Shown here: positions 26,061 to 34,836 of the stretch, piece after piece
How the letters are laid out: each line of letters opens with the position of its first letter
How positions within the stretch are numbered: position 1 is the stretch's first letter
DNA from: Anaerolineae bacterium
GTDB lineage: Bacteria; Chloroflexota; Anaerolineae; B4-G1; SLSP01
DNA: 42,772 nt
Direction: 5' to 3'
Assembly: GCA_025454475.1 (NCBI GenBank)
Contig: JALOOJ010000025.1
Coordinates: 1-42,772, forward strand
Translations under genes and position numbers: made by a program
Notes under the pieces: model-generated
Told to the model about the DNA's origin: nothing
Seen by the model: the letters and a program-made list of their open reading frames with translations, nothing else
Database searches by the model: none

Positions 26061-26167
26061 AGGGAGGCTAGGCACCCGAAGGCGGCGGGGCGCCTTGCTC
26101 ATGCTTTTGGGAGAGGGCGAAGCCCGCTGTGGATTCCGCGGGCATTGCCCAGACTGGGAGGCGTGCT

Positions 26168-27436
26168 ATGCCGGTGACAGCGGTTGTTGGGGCGCAGTGG
26201 GGCGATGAGGGAAAGGGCCGCATCGTTGACTATCTGGGGCAACGAGCGGACCTGGTGGTCCGTTTTCAGGGAGGCGACAATGCAGGCCATACAGTCATCA
26301 ACGACTATGGCAAGTTCGCGTTGCACCTTGTGCCATCAGGGATCTTCAACCCGGCGACACGGTGCCTGATCGGAGCGGGCACTGTGGTGAACTTCGACAC
26401 GCTGCTTGCGGAGATGGCCACTCTGCACCAGGCAGGCGTCGACGTGAGCAATCTCTGGATTGACCGGCGTGCCCACGTCATTCTGCCATTCCACCGACAG
26501 TTGGATGGTGCTGAGGAGGATGCCCGCAAAGACGGTTGGGAGGTGGGCACGACAAAGCGCGGCATAGGCCCGGCGTATGCCGACAAGGCATCGCGGCAGG
26601 GTATCCGCGTGGGCGACGTGCTGGACCCGGCCCGGCTGCGTACCCGTTTGGAAATGCTCGTCCCGCCGAAGAACCGGGAACTCGCCTTCTATGGCATCGC
26701 GGAGGTGACGGTCGATGCGTTAATGACGCTGTGCGCCGGGTGGCGCGACGCGGTGGGCACGCGCGTCGTGGACGGGCTGCCGCTGGTGCGCGATGCGGTG
26801 AGATCTGGACACCGTGTGCTGTTGGAGGGGCAGTTGGGCGTTATGCGCGATCTCGACTGGGGCATCTATCCATTCACGACTTCCTCATCGCCCACGGCGG
26901 GGGGAGGATGCGTGGGGGCAGGTGTCCCACCCAGGGCCATTGACGAGGTGTTGGGTATCGTCAAAGCGTACTCCACCTCGGTTGGCGGCGGGCCTTTTCC
27001 CACGGAGCTGTTCGACGAGGTCGGTGAAAAACTGCGGCGGATCGGAGAGGAGTATGGCGCGACAACTGGTCGCCCTCGGCGGTGCGGCTGGTTCGATGGT
27101 GTGGCCATCGGCTACGCGGGCTGGCTCAACGGATTCACGGGAATCGCGGTAACCAAGCTCGATGTTCTCGACCACTTCGACGCCCTGAAACTCTGCACGG
27201 GCTATCGAATGGGCGATCAGGTGCTGGACTACGTGCCCGATACGGCGATCCAGGAGCAGGTCGAGCCGATCTACGAGACCTGGGCTGGCTGGCGGACCGA
27301 TACGAGCAGGGCACGTTCCTGGGATGATCTGCCTGACGCGGCCAAGCGTTACGTGACCCGGATAGGTGAGTTAGCCGGAGTCCCTGTTCGCTTTGTCTCT
27401 GTGGGACCCGAACGCGATCAGATTATCGTTCTATAG
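26168..27436 (+). CDS. purA: Adenylosuccinate synthetase
   Basis: A 422-residue PurA, which makes adenylosuccinate from IMP, aspartate and GTP, the first step from IMP to AMP. Seen: [11 protein letters not shown] near the start (GTP loop and catalytic Asp), [21 protein letters not shown], and [10 protein letters not shown]. The ATG at 26168 has GGGAGG (26156-26161) 6 bases upstream and begins the canonical [11 protein letters not shown]; upstream in-frame codons are not needed. It lies 16 bases before purB, so both steps to AMP are made from one transcript. Confidence 0.98.
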   Translation: MPVTAVVGAQWGDEGKGRIVDYLGQRADLVVRFQGGDNAGHTVINDYGKFALHLVPSGIFNPATRCLIGAGTVVNFDTLLAEMATLHQAGVDVSNLWIDRRAHVILPFHRQLDGAEEDARKDGWEVGTTKRGIGPAYADKASRQGIRVGDVLDPARLRTRLEMLVPPKNRELAFYGIAEVTVDALMTLCAGWRDAVGTRVVDGLPLVRDAVRSGHRVLLEGQLGVMRDLDWGIYPFTTSSSPTAGGGCVGAGVPPRAIDEVLGIVKAYSTSVGGGPFPTELFDEVGEKLRRIGEEYGATTGRPRRCGWFDGVAIGYAGWLNGFTGIAVTKLDVLDHFDALKLCTGYRMGDQVLDYVPDTAIQEQVEPIYETWAGWRTDTSRARSWDDLPDAAKRYVTRIGELAGVPVRFVSVGPERDQIIVL

Positions 27437-27452
27437 GGTGAGAGGAGCGGGA

Positions 27453-28877
27453 ATGCCTGATCTCATTTTCGGCCATGACACTTATCTTTCACCCTTCACT
27501 TGGCGCTATGGCAGCGTCGCGATGCATGAGGTCTGGTCCGAGGTCAACAAGCGGCGCCTGTTTCGGCGGGTCTGGGTGGCGCTAGCAACGGCGCAGCGCG
27601 AAGCCGGACTGGTGACGGATGTCCAGCTGGCGGACCTGCGCGCACATCAGAACGATGTCGATATCGAGCGTTCGGCAGCGATCGAGGCGGAGATCCGTCA
27701 CGACCTTATGGCGGAGGTCAAAGTCTACTCCGAGCAGTGCGTGATCGGTGGCGGCATCATCCATCTCGGCGCTACGAGTATGGACATATCGGACAACGTG
27801 GAGGTCCTGAGGATCTCCGACTCACTCGACCTGCTCGTACGCAGCTTGCACGACCTGCTCTTGACGTTGGCTGAGTTGGTCGACGGTCGCTCAGACCAGG
27901 TCTGTATGGCGTTCACACACCTGCAGCCTGCCGAGCCGACAACCGTAGGGTATCGGCTGGCGCAGTATGCCCAGGACCTGCTGATGGACTATGGTGAGCT
28001 CACGCGTGTACGCCGGGACCTCCGGGGGAAGGGCATCAAAGGAGCGGTAGGCACATCGGCCTCCTATGCCGCATTGCTGATGGGCACAGGTGTGACGCCG
28101 GAGGCTATGGAGAATCGAGTCATGACCGAGCTGGGGCTGCCGCCGTTCGATGTCGCGACGCAGGTCTATCCGCGCAAGCAGGACTGGTTGGTTCTGAATG
28201 TGCTCGCGGGTGTAGCTGGCTCGCTCTACAAGTTCGCCTTCGATCTGCGGTTCTTGCAGTCCCCGTCGGTGGGTGAGTGGGGCGAACCTTTCGGCTCCCG
28301 ACAGGTCGGGTCATCCGCGATGCCGTTCAAGCGCAATCCCGTGTTGTCCGAGAATATCGACTCATTAGCCCGTTATGTTGCCACGCTTCCCCGCGTAGCC
28401 TGGGACAATGCTGCCCATTCGTTGCTTGAGCGCACGCTCGATGACTCGGGTAACCGTCGCGAGGTGTTGCCATCCGCGTTCCTGGCCGTGGATGAGATCC
28501 TTAGCACGGCCAAGGCCATCCTGAGCGGGTTGCAGGTCTACGAGGGCGCGATCGCGCGGAACCTGGCGCTCTATGGCGACTTCGCGGCCACAGAGAGGCT
28601 GCTGATGGTGCTCGTGACCCAAGGAGCGAATCGTCAAGAGATGCACGAAGTGATCCGTGGTCACGCTATGGCTGCTTGGAGAGCGGTGCAGGCCGGCGAC
28701 CCGGTGAACCCACTGCCCGCGATGCTGAGCCGTGATGCGAGCGTGCGTAGGTACTTGGGTGAGGACGCGATCCTGGCACTATTTGACGTTGGGGCACATA
28801 TCGGGGATGCCCCGGAGCGCGCACGGCGGATGGCGCAACGGGTGCGTACCGAGTTGGCGCGCCTACAGGCAGCGTAA
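27453..28877 (+). CDS. purB: Adenylosuccinate lyase
   Basis: A 474-residue PurB of the fumarase/aspartase superfamily. It acts twice in purine synthesis, removing fumarate from SAICAR and from adenylosuccinate. The superfamily signature is GSSAMPFKRNPVLSENI; the other conserved regions appear as GATSMDISDN and AFTHLQPAEPTTVGYR. The ATG at 27453 has AGGAG 6 bases upstream and starts 16 bases after purA ends. The nadD-like gene follows immediately. Confidence 0.97.
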   Translation: MPDLIFGHDTYLSPFTWRYGSVAMHEVWSEVNKRRLFRRVWVALATAQREAGLVTDVQLADLRAHQNDVDIERSAAIEAEIRHDLMAEVKVYSEQCVIGGGIIHLGATSMDISDNVEVLRISDSLDLLVRSLHDLLLTLAELVDGRSDQVCMAFTHLQPAEPTTVGYRLAQYAQDLLMDYGELTRVRRDLRGKGIKGAVGTSASYAALLMGTGVTPEAMENRVMTELGLPPFDVATQVYPRKQDWLVLNVLAGVAGSLYKFAFDLRFLQSPSVGEWGEPFGSRQVGSSAMPFKRNPVLSENIDSLARYVATLPRVAWDNAAHSLLERTLDDSGNRREVLPSAFLAVDEILSTAKAILSGLQVYEGAIARNLALYGDFAATERLLMVLVTQGANRQEMHEVIRGHAMAAWRAVQAGDPVNPLPAMLSRDASVRRYLGEDAILALFDVGAHIGDAPERARRMAQRVRTELARLQAA

Positions 28878-28878
28878 C

Positions 28879-29703
28879 GTGGGCCGCCGGTGCATTGCAC
28901 AGGGCGGCGGTGTGCTGCTCCCCAACTCGAATCCGATTCACCGCGACCAGAACGGGCGACTCGCCCGCGGTCCGCTCCCCGGCTCGAATGCGACCAACAG
29001 TGCCGCTCACACGCTCATTTTTGGCCTGTCGGCGGACCCGATCCACGCGGGGCACGTCGAGATGGTGACGCAATCGACCCGCGCTCTGGAACGTCGCGGC
29101 TATCACATTGCGGAGGTGCTGCTGGTGCCGGTCTATCGGCGCAATCCGGTAGGCGCCGCGAAAGAGAGGATACCGGACACGTATGGCCACCGGCTTGCGA
29201 TGTGTACGTTGGCTGCCAACGAGGTCGCTGAGAAGCTGGAGCTGCCTACTGAGCGTGTGCGCGCGAGTGCGATTGAGGCTGAGCTTGTGCGAGACCGCTC
29301 GATACCCAACTACACCGCAGAGACGCTGGCGCACCTTCGCGCTCGATCTGATCCCGGTACGGGGCTGATCTTCCTCATCAGCAGTGAACTGGTGTCAGGG
29401 CCCGACCCGCAGCTCGGTCGGTGGTACCGGCCTGATGAGATCCTGAGACTGGCTGTCCTCGCGATCTGTCCCCGTCCGGGTTACGCACCCAACCAGGCGT
29501 TCATCGCCCAGTTGGTGGCGCATGGTGCGTGTGTGGTAATGCTCGACGAAGTCACGACGCCTGCTATCTCCGCGTCGGATATCCGAGCTCTCCTACGAGC
29601 CGGGCACTCGCCGGCGGAGCTTGGTCGCAGGAGTATGCTGACGACTGCAGTCGTCGGCTACCTGAGCGAGCACGACGTCTATGGAGTCGACGCACCGACC
29701 TAG
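28879..29703 (+). CDS. nadD: Nicotinate-nucleotide adenylyltransferase-like protein (NadD)
   Basis: A 274-residue nucleotidyltransferase. NadD joins ATP and nicotinate mononucleotide, the step following NadC. The adenylyl-binding motif appears as FGLSADPIHAGHVEM (normally GGxFDPxHxGH) and the late motif as ISASDIRALLRAG. A YLSEHDVYG ending matches bacterial NadD. The start is uncertain: a GTG at 28879, just after the purB stop, or one at 28912; either leaves an unusual 25-40 residue N-terminal extension before the first core strand. The glycine loop is altered (GLSADP). Its stop shares CTAG with the convergent nadB stop. The neighbourhood supports an NAD role; another nucleotidyltransferase of the same fold is the alternative. 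Confidence 0.78.
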   Translation: MGRRCIAQGGGVLLPNSNPIHRDQNGRLARGPLPGSNATNSAAHTLIFGLSADPIHAGHVEMVTQSTRALERRGYHIAEVLLVPVYRRNPVGAAKERIPDTYGHRLAMCTLAANEVAEKLELPTERVRASAIEAELVRDRSIPNYTAETLAHLRARSDPGTGLIFLISSELVSGPDPQLGRWYRPDEILRLAVLAICPRPGYAPNQAFIAQLVAHGACVVMLDEVTTPAISASDIRALLRAGHSPAELGRRSMLTTAVVGYLSEHDVYGVDAPT

Positions 29704-31250
29704 AGCTCTGATACACCGCTCGGGAACGGTCCGTCGACGTCGTGGCGGTCGACGAAATGGCTGACTTCCGCGTCCTCACGATAGTGCGCGAGGCGTGTGG
29801 ATCGGTAGAAGCCATCGATGACTTCCCACAGGTGGTTCAGATCCTGGAGCGCCCGAGCTAGGCGATGAGTGTTGCGTGCCAGTCCGACGTACAACCACAT
29901 GATATTCTGAATGGTGCGTGAGTCGCGATAAGCTAACACGGGATCGGCCCCAGCCCCCTCACTTACATCCCGCCAGGGCGGGATGTAAGCCTCAGATATG
30001 GAAGCGAGGTCGCGGCGCGACGCAATGTCTTCGCCCGCGCGATATCCCCAGACCAAGCCTTCGAGAAGCGACGTGCTGGCGAGCCGATTCGCGCCGTGAA
30101 CGCCTGTACAACTGACCTCACCGATAGCATACAGCCCGTCTACCGAGCTTCTCCCCACAAGATCCACGTGCACGCCGCCGCAGAAGTAATGGGCTGCCGG
30201 GACGACGGGGATGGGGTCCCTCGATATGTCGATGCCTGCCTGCTTGCAGGTACTGTAAATCGTGGGGAACCGGTCGACAATGCGTTCGGGCTCCATGCCC
30301 TCGGCCAGGTTGAGCAGGACATGGGGGTAGCCGTGTTCGAGCATCTCGTGGTGAATCGCCCGCGCCACGATGTCACGAGGCGCGAGGTCGCCCCATTCCG
30401 GCGACACCTGGTCCATGAAGTGTCGACCGTCCGGCGTGTAGAGCCTGGCGCCTTCTCCGCGAACTGCCTCCGATATGAGGAAATTGTCGGCGCCGGGAAT
30501 GGCCAGCGTTGTCGGATGGAACTGAATGTACTCCGCATTGATGACACGTGCGCCGGCGCGAAAGGCCATTGCCAGGCCGTCGCCCCGCGCACTGGGCGGG
30601 TTCGTTGTGTGCCTGAAGATCCTGCCCACGCCCCCAGTGGCCAACACGGTGGCTCCGGCGAGCACACGATCGACCTTGTTGGCGGCTCGATCCAGTACAT
30701 ACGCACCGTGGCACGTGATCGGCGTGTAGATGTCCAGAGGATTCGTGCTATGGTGCGATGAAGTGATCAGGTCTACCGCTGTAAGTCCCGTGCGGAAAGT
30801 CACGTTTGGCAATTGCTGCAGGCGCTGGATCAGGGCCTTCTCGATGGCGTGCCCGGTGGCGTCCTCGACGTGCAGTATGCGGGAGACCGAGTGGCTGCCC
30901 TCGCGGGTATAGGTCAGATTGCCGTCCGCGTCGCGCTGGAATGGCACGCCAAGCTGTCTCAGGAGCACGTCCTCGACAAGAGCGGGCCCCAGCTCAGCTA
31001 TCTGCCGTGCGGCGGCGGGCAGGCTCAATCCCGCGCCGGCCCTCAGGATGTCCTCGACGAGCAGATCGGGCGAGTCGTCGTGGCCCCTGGCTACGATGCC
31101 GCCTTGCGCATAGCGCGTGTTTGAGTCTTCGGGATCGTAGGCTCGGGTGATGAGCATCACCTGCCGCTGGGTGTCCTGTGCAAGGCGCAGCGCCGCCGTC
31201 GCTCCTGCAATACCGCAGCCGATGACGAGAACATCAGTGCTGAGTGGCAT
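29700..31250 (-). CDS. nadB: L-aspartate oxidase
   Basis: A 516-residue flavoprotein, NadB, which oxidises aspartate to iminoaspartate for quinolinate synthesis. Seen: FAD loop VIGCGIAGATAALRL (Gly11-Gly16), NTRYAQGGI, GGVGRIFRHTTNPPSARGDG, EYIQFHPTTL, and the C-terminal FAD signature GVHGANRLASTSLLEG. The C-terminal helical domain (RTIQNIMWLYVGLARN) is complete. GAGGA lies 6 bases before the ATG; the gene starts 17 bases after the nadC-nadA fusion, in the same operon. A perfect 13-bp inverted repeat lies within its 3' part. Confidence 0.97.
   Translation of the reverse strand: MPLSTDVLVIGCGIAGATAALRLAQDTQRQVMLITRAYDPEDSNTRYAQGGIVARGHDDSPDLLVEDILRAGAGLSLPAAARQIAELGPALVEDVLLRQLGVPFQRDADGNLTYTREGSHSVSRILHVEDATGHAIEKALIQRLQQLPNVTFRTGLTAVDLITSSHHSTNPLDIYTPITCHGAYVLDRAANKVDRVLAGATVLATGGVGRIFRHTTNPPSARGDGLAMAFRAGARVINAEYIQFHPTTLAIPGADNFLISEAVRGEGARLYTPDGRHFMDQVSPEWGDLAPRDIVARAIHHEMLEHGYPHVLLNLAEGMEPERIVDRFPTIYSTCKQAGIDISRDPIPVVPAAHYFCGGVHVDLVGRSSVDGLYAIGEVSCTGVHGANRLASTSLLEGLVWGYRAGEDIASRRDLASISEAYIPPWRDVSEGAGADPVLAYRDSRTIQNIMWLYVGLARNTHRLARALQDLNHLWEVIDGFYRSTRLAHYREDAEVSHFVDRHDVDGPFPSGVSEL
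29962..29989. repeat. Perfect inverted repeat inside nadB
   Basis: CTTACATCCCGCC (29962-29974), a 2-base spacer AG, then its exact complement GGCGGGATGTAAG (29977-29989). It encodes the Tyr-Ile-Pro-Pro-Trp-Arg-Asp-Val stretch of NadB. No other copy was noticed in the window. Confidence 0.9.
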
Positions 31251-31267
31251 CCGCGTCCTCGTTACCG

Positions 31268-33181
31268 CTAGAGCGCCAACATTCGCTCGAGTGCAACCCG
31301 GGCCCAGTGCGCAGTCTCATGTTCGACCGTCACCTCATTCACTAACTCGCCCCGCTCGAGGCCCTCCAGGATCTCGGCAAGGTTGGCCAGCGTGGTTTGG
31401 CTCATCGTCCTGCAGAACGGAGCGACGTCGGCCAATGGAATGATGAGCTGGTCGGGGTGCTCGCTCTGCAGGCGGTAGACCAGGCGGGTTTCGGTCGCGA
31501 CTGCCCACTTGGAGCCAGGTGCAGATCGCTCGATCAGGGTAATGATGCGGGATGTGGAACCGCTCTCGTCAGCTAATGCCACAACCTCGGCAGTGCATTC
31601 GGGATGTACAACCACCTTGATGCCAGGGTGACGTTCACGAATCGCGAGGACGTGGTCGGGCCTGAAACGACGATGGACACAGCACGCACCGGGCCACAGA
31701 TAGACCCTCGTGGCCCGAATCGACGCCGCAGAGGGTGGGACGCGCCCGTTCCAGACCAGCATGTCGCCATCCGGGATACCGACCCTATGAGAGGTATTTC
31801 GGCCGAGGTGTTGGTCGGGGAAGAAGAAGATGCGTGGGCGCTGTTCCAGGGCCCACCGGATCACCCGATCAGCATTGCCGGATGTGCACACGACCCCACC
31901 GTGCCGACCACAGAATGCTTTCAGGTCCGCCGAAGAGTTTACATAGGTGATAGGTGTGATCTCCGAATCCGCAGCACCCAGGGCATCGTCTAGCGCCTGC
32001 CATGCGGTCTGCACGCCCTGCGAGGTGGCCGTGTCCGCGAGGTAGCATCCCGCGGTGGGATCCGGTATCAGTACATGCTGGCCCGGCTTGGCAAGGATTG
32101 CCGCCACTTCGGCCATAAAATGCACCCCACAGAAGGCGATCACTTGGGCGTTCGTCTGGGTACCCTGGCGGGCAAGTTGGAGTGAGTCGCCGCGGAAGTC
32201 GGCCAAGGCCGCGATTTCGTCGCGCTGGTAGTGGTGGGCCAGGATCACGAGCCGTTCGCCTTGTGCGGCCTTGACCTCCCGGATTCGCTGGACCAATGCG
32301 CTCTCATCCCCAACCGTGGCTAGGCCGATCTTCATACTGATATCCAGCGCGACCACCGAGTGTGTCAAGCTGCCTGCGGAGATGAAGTCGACGCCAGTCG
32401 CCGCGATGTCCGCGAGCCGATCAAGTGTGACATTGCCGGACGCCTCCAGGGGTACCCTTCCAGCAGTGAGTTGCACTGCCATCCGCATCTGCGCTGGGGT
32501 CATATTGTCGAGCAGGATTCGATCCAGAGGCGGATCGGCGGCAAGGGCCTCCTGAAGTTCGGCCATGTCACGCACCTCTACCTCGATGGGCAGATCTGGG
32601 TGGTGCGTCCGCGCACGCCTGATAGCAGCAGAGATACCCCCGGCGCCGTCAATGTGATTGTCCTTGATCAGGAGCATGTCGTAGAGCGACATCCTGTGGT
32701 TGAGGCCGCCACCCATCCGGACGGCGTACTTGTCCAGAATGCGGTAGCCCGGCACGGTCTTGCGCGTGTCGAGGATCGTTGCATCCGTGGTGCCAACTGC
32801 GGAGACCATCCTGTGCGTCTGTGTGGCGATGCCCGACATCCGCTGGAGGAAATTGAGTGCAGTGCGTTCGGCTGCCAGGAGACCCCTGCCCGGGCCGACA
32901 ACCTCAGCAATGAGCTCGCCATCCACGACGATCTGACCATCCTGTACGTGCGGGGTAAAGGCGATCTGCTGATCAACGGCTCGGAAGACTGCCTCGGCAA
33001 CGGGAAGCCCGGCGATGACGCCGGGCGCTTTGGCCACAATGCGGCCCTGAAGAATTGTGCCAGGTTCCAGGGTCGCGAGACTGGTCGCGTCACCGGGGCC
33101 GATGTCCTCGGCAACTGCCAGCTCGATCAGGGGTTCAGCCGCGGCAAGTAGCTCGTCAATGGACTCAGACGACGTTGGCAT
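31268..33181 (-). CDS. nadC-nadA: Fused quinolinate phosphoribosyltransferase-quinolinate synthase (NadC-NadA)
   Basis: A 637-residue protein carrying two complete enzymes. Residues about 8-286 are NadC (quinolinate + PRPP to nicotinate mononucleotide): EDIGPGD, ERTALNFLQRMSGIAT, LDTRKTVPGYR, GGGLNHRMSLYD, LIKDNH and LEASGN. Residues about 292-637 are NadA (iminoaspartate + dihydroxyacetone phosphate to quinolinate): LAHHYQRDEI (His316-His317), Cys351 in FCGVHFMAE, Cys432 in CTSGNA, FPDQHLGRNT, HPEC and Cys590 in PFCRTM. The three Cys at 351, 432 and 590 match the usual [4Fe-4S] ligands, so NadA looks intact. The join near residues 286-292 has almost no linker. AGGAG lies 6 bases before the ATG. 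nadB follows in the same operon. Confidence 0.96.
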   Translation of the reverse strand: MPTSSESIDELLAAAEPLIELAVAEDIGPGDATSLATLEPGTILQGRIVAKAPGVIAGLPVAEAVFRAVDQQIAFTPHVQDGQIVVDGELIAEVVGPGRGLLAAERTALNFLQRMSGIATQTHRMVSAVGTTDATILDTRKTVPGYRILDKYAVRMGGGLNHRMSLYDMLLIKDNHIDGAGGISAAIRRARTHHPDLPIEVEVRDMAELQEALAADPPLDRILLDNMTPAQMRMAVQLTAGRVPLEASGNVTLDRLADIAATGVDFISAGSLTHSVVALDISMKIGLATVGDESALVQRIREVKAAQGERLVILAHHYQRDEIAALADFRGDSLQLARQGTQTNAQVIAFCGVHFMAEVAAILAKPGQHVLIPDPTAGCYLADTATSQGVQTAWQALDDALGAADSEITPITYVNSSADLKAFCGRHGGVVCTSGNADRVIRWALEQRPRIFFFPDQHLGRNTSHRVGIPDGDMLVWNGRVPPSAASIRATRVYLWPGACCVHRRFRPDHVLAIRERHPGIKVVVHPECTAEVVALADESGSTSRIITLIERSAPGSKWAVATETRLVYRLQSEHPDQLIIPLADVAPFCRTMSQTTLANLAEILEGLERGELVNEVTVEHETAHWARVALERMLAL

Positions 33182-33294
33182 AGTGTCTCCTCGTGCGCTT
33201 ACCCTCAGGTATCGTAGGACACCGGTAGCACTGTCGTGTATCGCGCGATCCTCTCGTTAAGCCTGCGTATCTTACCACACTTGGAGGGGTTGGC

Positions 33295-34029
33295 TCAGTG
33301 TGTCTCGGTGGGCTGGCCCTGAGGCCGGTCAAGCCCAAGGAGGACCAGAAGAGCGAAGTGCGGCAGCGCCAGTTGCCGGCGCCACCGCTTTGGTTCCTGC
33401 ATCAGGCGGTACAACCACTCCAACCCTATACGCTGGACCCAGCGTGGCGCGCGGCGCGATATGCCGGCTATGAAGTCGAACGAACCTCCGACGCCGATGC
33501 CTACGGCGGCGCCTGTGCGGTGCAGGTTGCGGTCTAGCCAGAGGTCCTGCTTTGGCGCACCGTACGCCACGAAAAGCAGGTCGGATTGCGATTGGCTGAT
33601 CCGCTTGGCGATCGCAGTCTCTTCCTCAACAGCAGGGGATCCGGCGTAACACCCGGCGATTTGGAGGTCAGGATGCTGCTCGACGAGCACCGCTGCGGCC
33701 TTCTCGGCCACGCCGGGTGCGGCCCCGAGCAAGAAGACACGCCAGCCGCGGACCGCGGCCTCCTGAGCCAGCCGTGGGACCAGATCCGAACCCGCCACGC
33801 GCTCGCGCAGGCGGAACCCACGCCGCCGCGCGGCCCACACGACGCCAATCCCATCGGGAATGCACAGATGCGCCTGGCGCAGAGCGGTGAGGAACCCCAG
33901 ATCGTGGCGCGCCCGCATGAGGAACTCGGGGTTGACCGTGACGATTTGGGCTGGCCCCCTATGCGCGATCCAGCGCGTGATCCAGTCGACTGTCTCGTCC
34001 ATGGTCACGTCGTAGATCGGAACACCCAT
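33295..34029 (-). CDS. WecG/TagA/CpsF-family glycosyltransferase
   Basis: A 244-residue GT26-family enzyme, which adds N-acetylmannosamine-type or related sugars to lipid-linked carriers for wall or capsule polymers. Typical segments: GVPIYDVTMDETVDWI, VTVNPEFLMRA, PDGIGVVWAARRRG, ERVAGSDLVPRL, the FLLGAAPGVAEKAA strand-loop, VAYGAPKQDLWL, and the end GVGGSFDFIAG..RRAPRWVQRIGLEWLYRL. The ATG at 34029 cuts very close to the conserved GVPI and has no ribosome site. A CTG at 34059 with GGGAG 6 bases upstream would give a more normal N-terminus. A single gene here; polymer unknown. Confidence 0.88.
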   Translation of the reverse strand: MGVPIYDVTMDETVDWITRWIAHRGPAQIVTVNPEFLMRARHDLGFLTALRQAHLCIPDGIGVVWAARRRGFRLRERVAGSDLVPRLAQEAAVRGWRVFLLGAAPGVAEKAAAVLVEQHPDLQIAGCYAGSPAVEEETAIAKRISQSQSDLLFVAYGAPKQDLWLDRNLHRTGAAVGIGVGGSFDFIAGISRRAPRWVQRIGLEWLYRLMQEPKRWRRQLALPHFALLVLLGLDRPQGQPTETH

Positions 34030-34083
34030 AATGGCGAGTGTGGGCGTCGGTCTGTCCAGAAATGGCTCCCATTATGCGAGCGA

Positions 34084-34111
34084 CCCGCCCGGCCTGATCA
34101 AGCCGGGCGGG
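34084..34111. other. GC-rich hairpin between the DUF4870 and glycosyltransferase genes
   Basis: CCCGCCCGGC (34084-34093) pairs perfectly with GCCGGGCGGG (34102-34111) across an 8-base loop. It lies after the DUF4870 gene on its strand, but no T-run follows, so it may be a weak or factor-assisted terminator or an mRNA-end structure. Confidence 0.6.
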
Positions 34112-34148
34112 CCATTCGGTGTGGTCTCACGGCACGCTGCGGCTACTG

Positions 34149-34667
34149 TTACACCAGGTTAAGCGCCCAGTCCCCGATCAGCCAGTATCGGAAGTCCTCA
34201 CCACTGGAGCACTGCACGCCACCTACCACGCCGTAGGCAAGAGCCAGGATCGGCATCAGCAGAAAGACCAGTGTCAGCAACACCGCGAACGGGATGAGCA
34301 GGATCCCGACCAGGATTGCGCTCAGCGCGCCCACGATGGCCCACATTACCCCGATGAGCAGGCCGCCACCCGCCCAGAACACGAGCTGGAATAGAAAAGC
34401 CTGCATCGACTGATAGGCAACATACCGCGAACGGTCCTTGTAAATCAGGTAGATGATGAGCGCTGCCGCCACGCCAAGGAATCCCGTGACTAGGTTGAGC
34501 AAGACGCTCAGGTGCGCGAGCATAGCCCAGGTGCGCTCGTCGCTGGGGCTGAGCGGCTGGAGGGCGGGCGCGATCGGCGCCCGGTTTGGTGTGGCCTGAA
34601 CCGGCGCCGCCGGAGCGGCCTGCGGTTCGGCTGGTACCCCATGTGTCACGTCATTCATCTCGTCCAT
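34149..34667 (-). CDS. DUF4870-family membrane protein
   Basis: A 172-residue protein. A Pro/Ala-rich N-terminus (about 1-43) precedes SPSDERTWAMLAHLSVLLNL, typical of DUF4870. Membrane segments follow at about 50-76, 91-116 and 120-145. The family is of unknown function and common in bacteria. The start is the ATG at 34667, with GGGAGGAAAG directly upstream; the longer frame to 34706 lacks a site. The 169 bases upstream, to AMMECR1, hold nothing I can name. Confidence 0.8.
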   Translation of the reverse strand: MDEMNDVTHGVPAEPQAAPAAPVQATPNRAPIAPALQPLSPSDERTWAMLAHLSVLLNLVTGFLGVAAALIIYLIYKDRSRYVAYQSMQAFLFQLVFWAGGGLLIGVMWAIVGALSAILVGILLIPFAVLLTLVFLLMPILALAYGVVGGVQCSSGEDFRYWLIGDWALNLV

Positions 34668-34836
34668 CTTTCCTCCCGTTATCCTGTACCTGGTCCACCG
34701 GCGCACCTGCCAAAGGATCCAGCGTTCTCCGGTAGATTCCCGAACAGGGAATGTCTACCCTATCTACGCAGATCCTGTGGAGCGGTTGCACCCGACCCAC
34801 GGTCGGAAAACGGGTTCAAGTGCTTGTCGCTCGACC

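Noticed and set aside
28666-29334. 222-residue open frame on the - strand across the purB end and nadD start
   Set aside because: It overlaps two supported genes in the opposite direction and is Arg/Pro-rich without motifs.
32360-33151. 263-residue open frame opposite the NadC part
   Set aside because: The NadC reading on the other strand has all family motifs; this is its complement.
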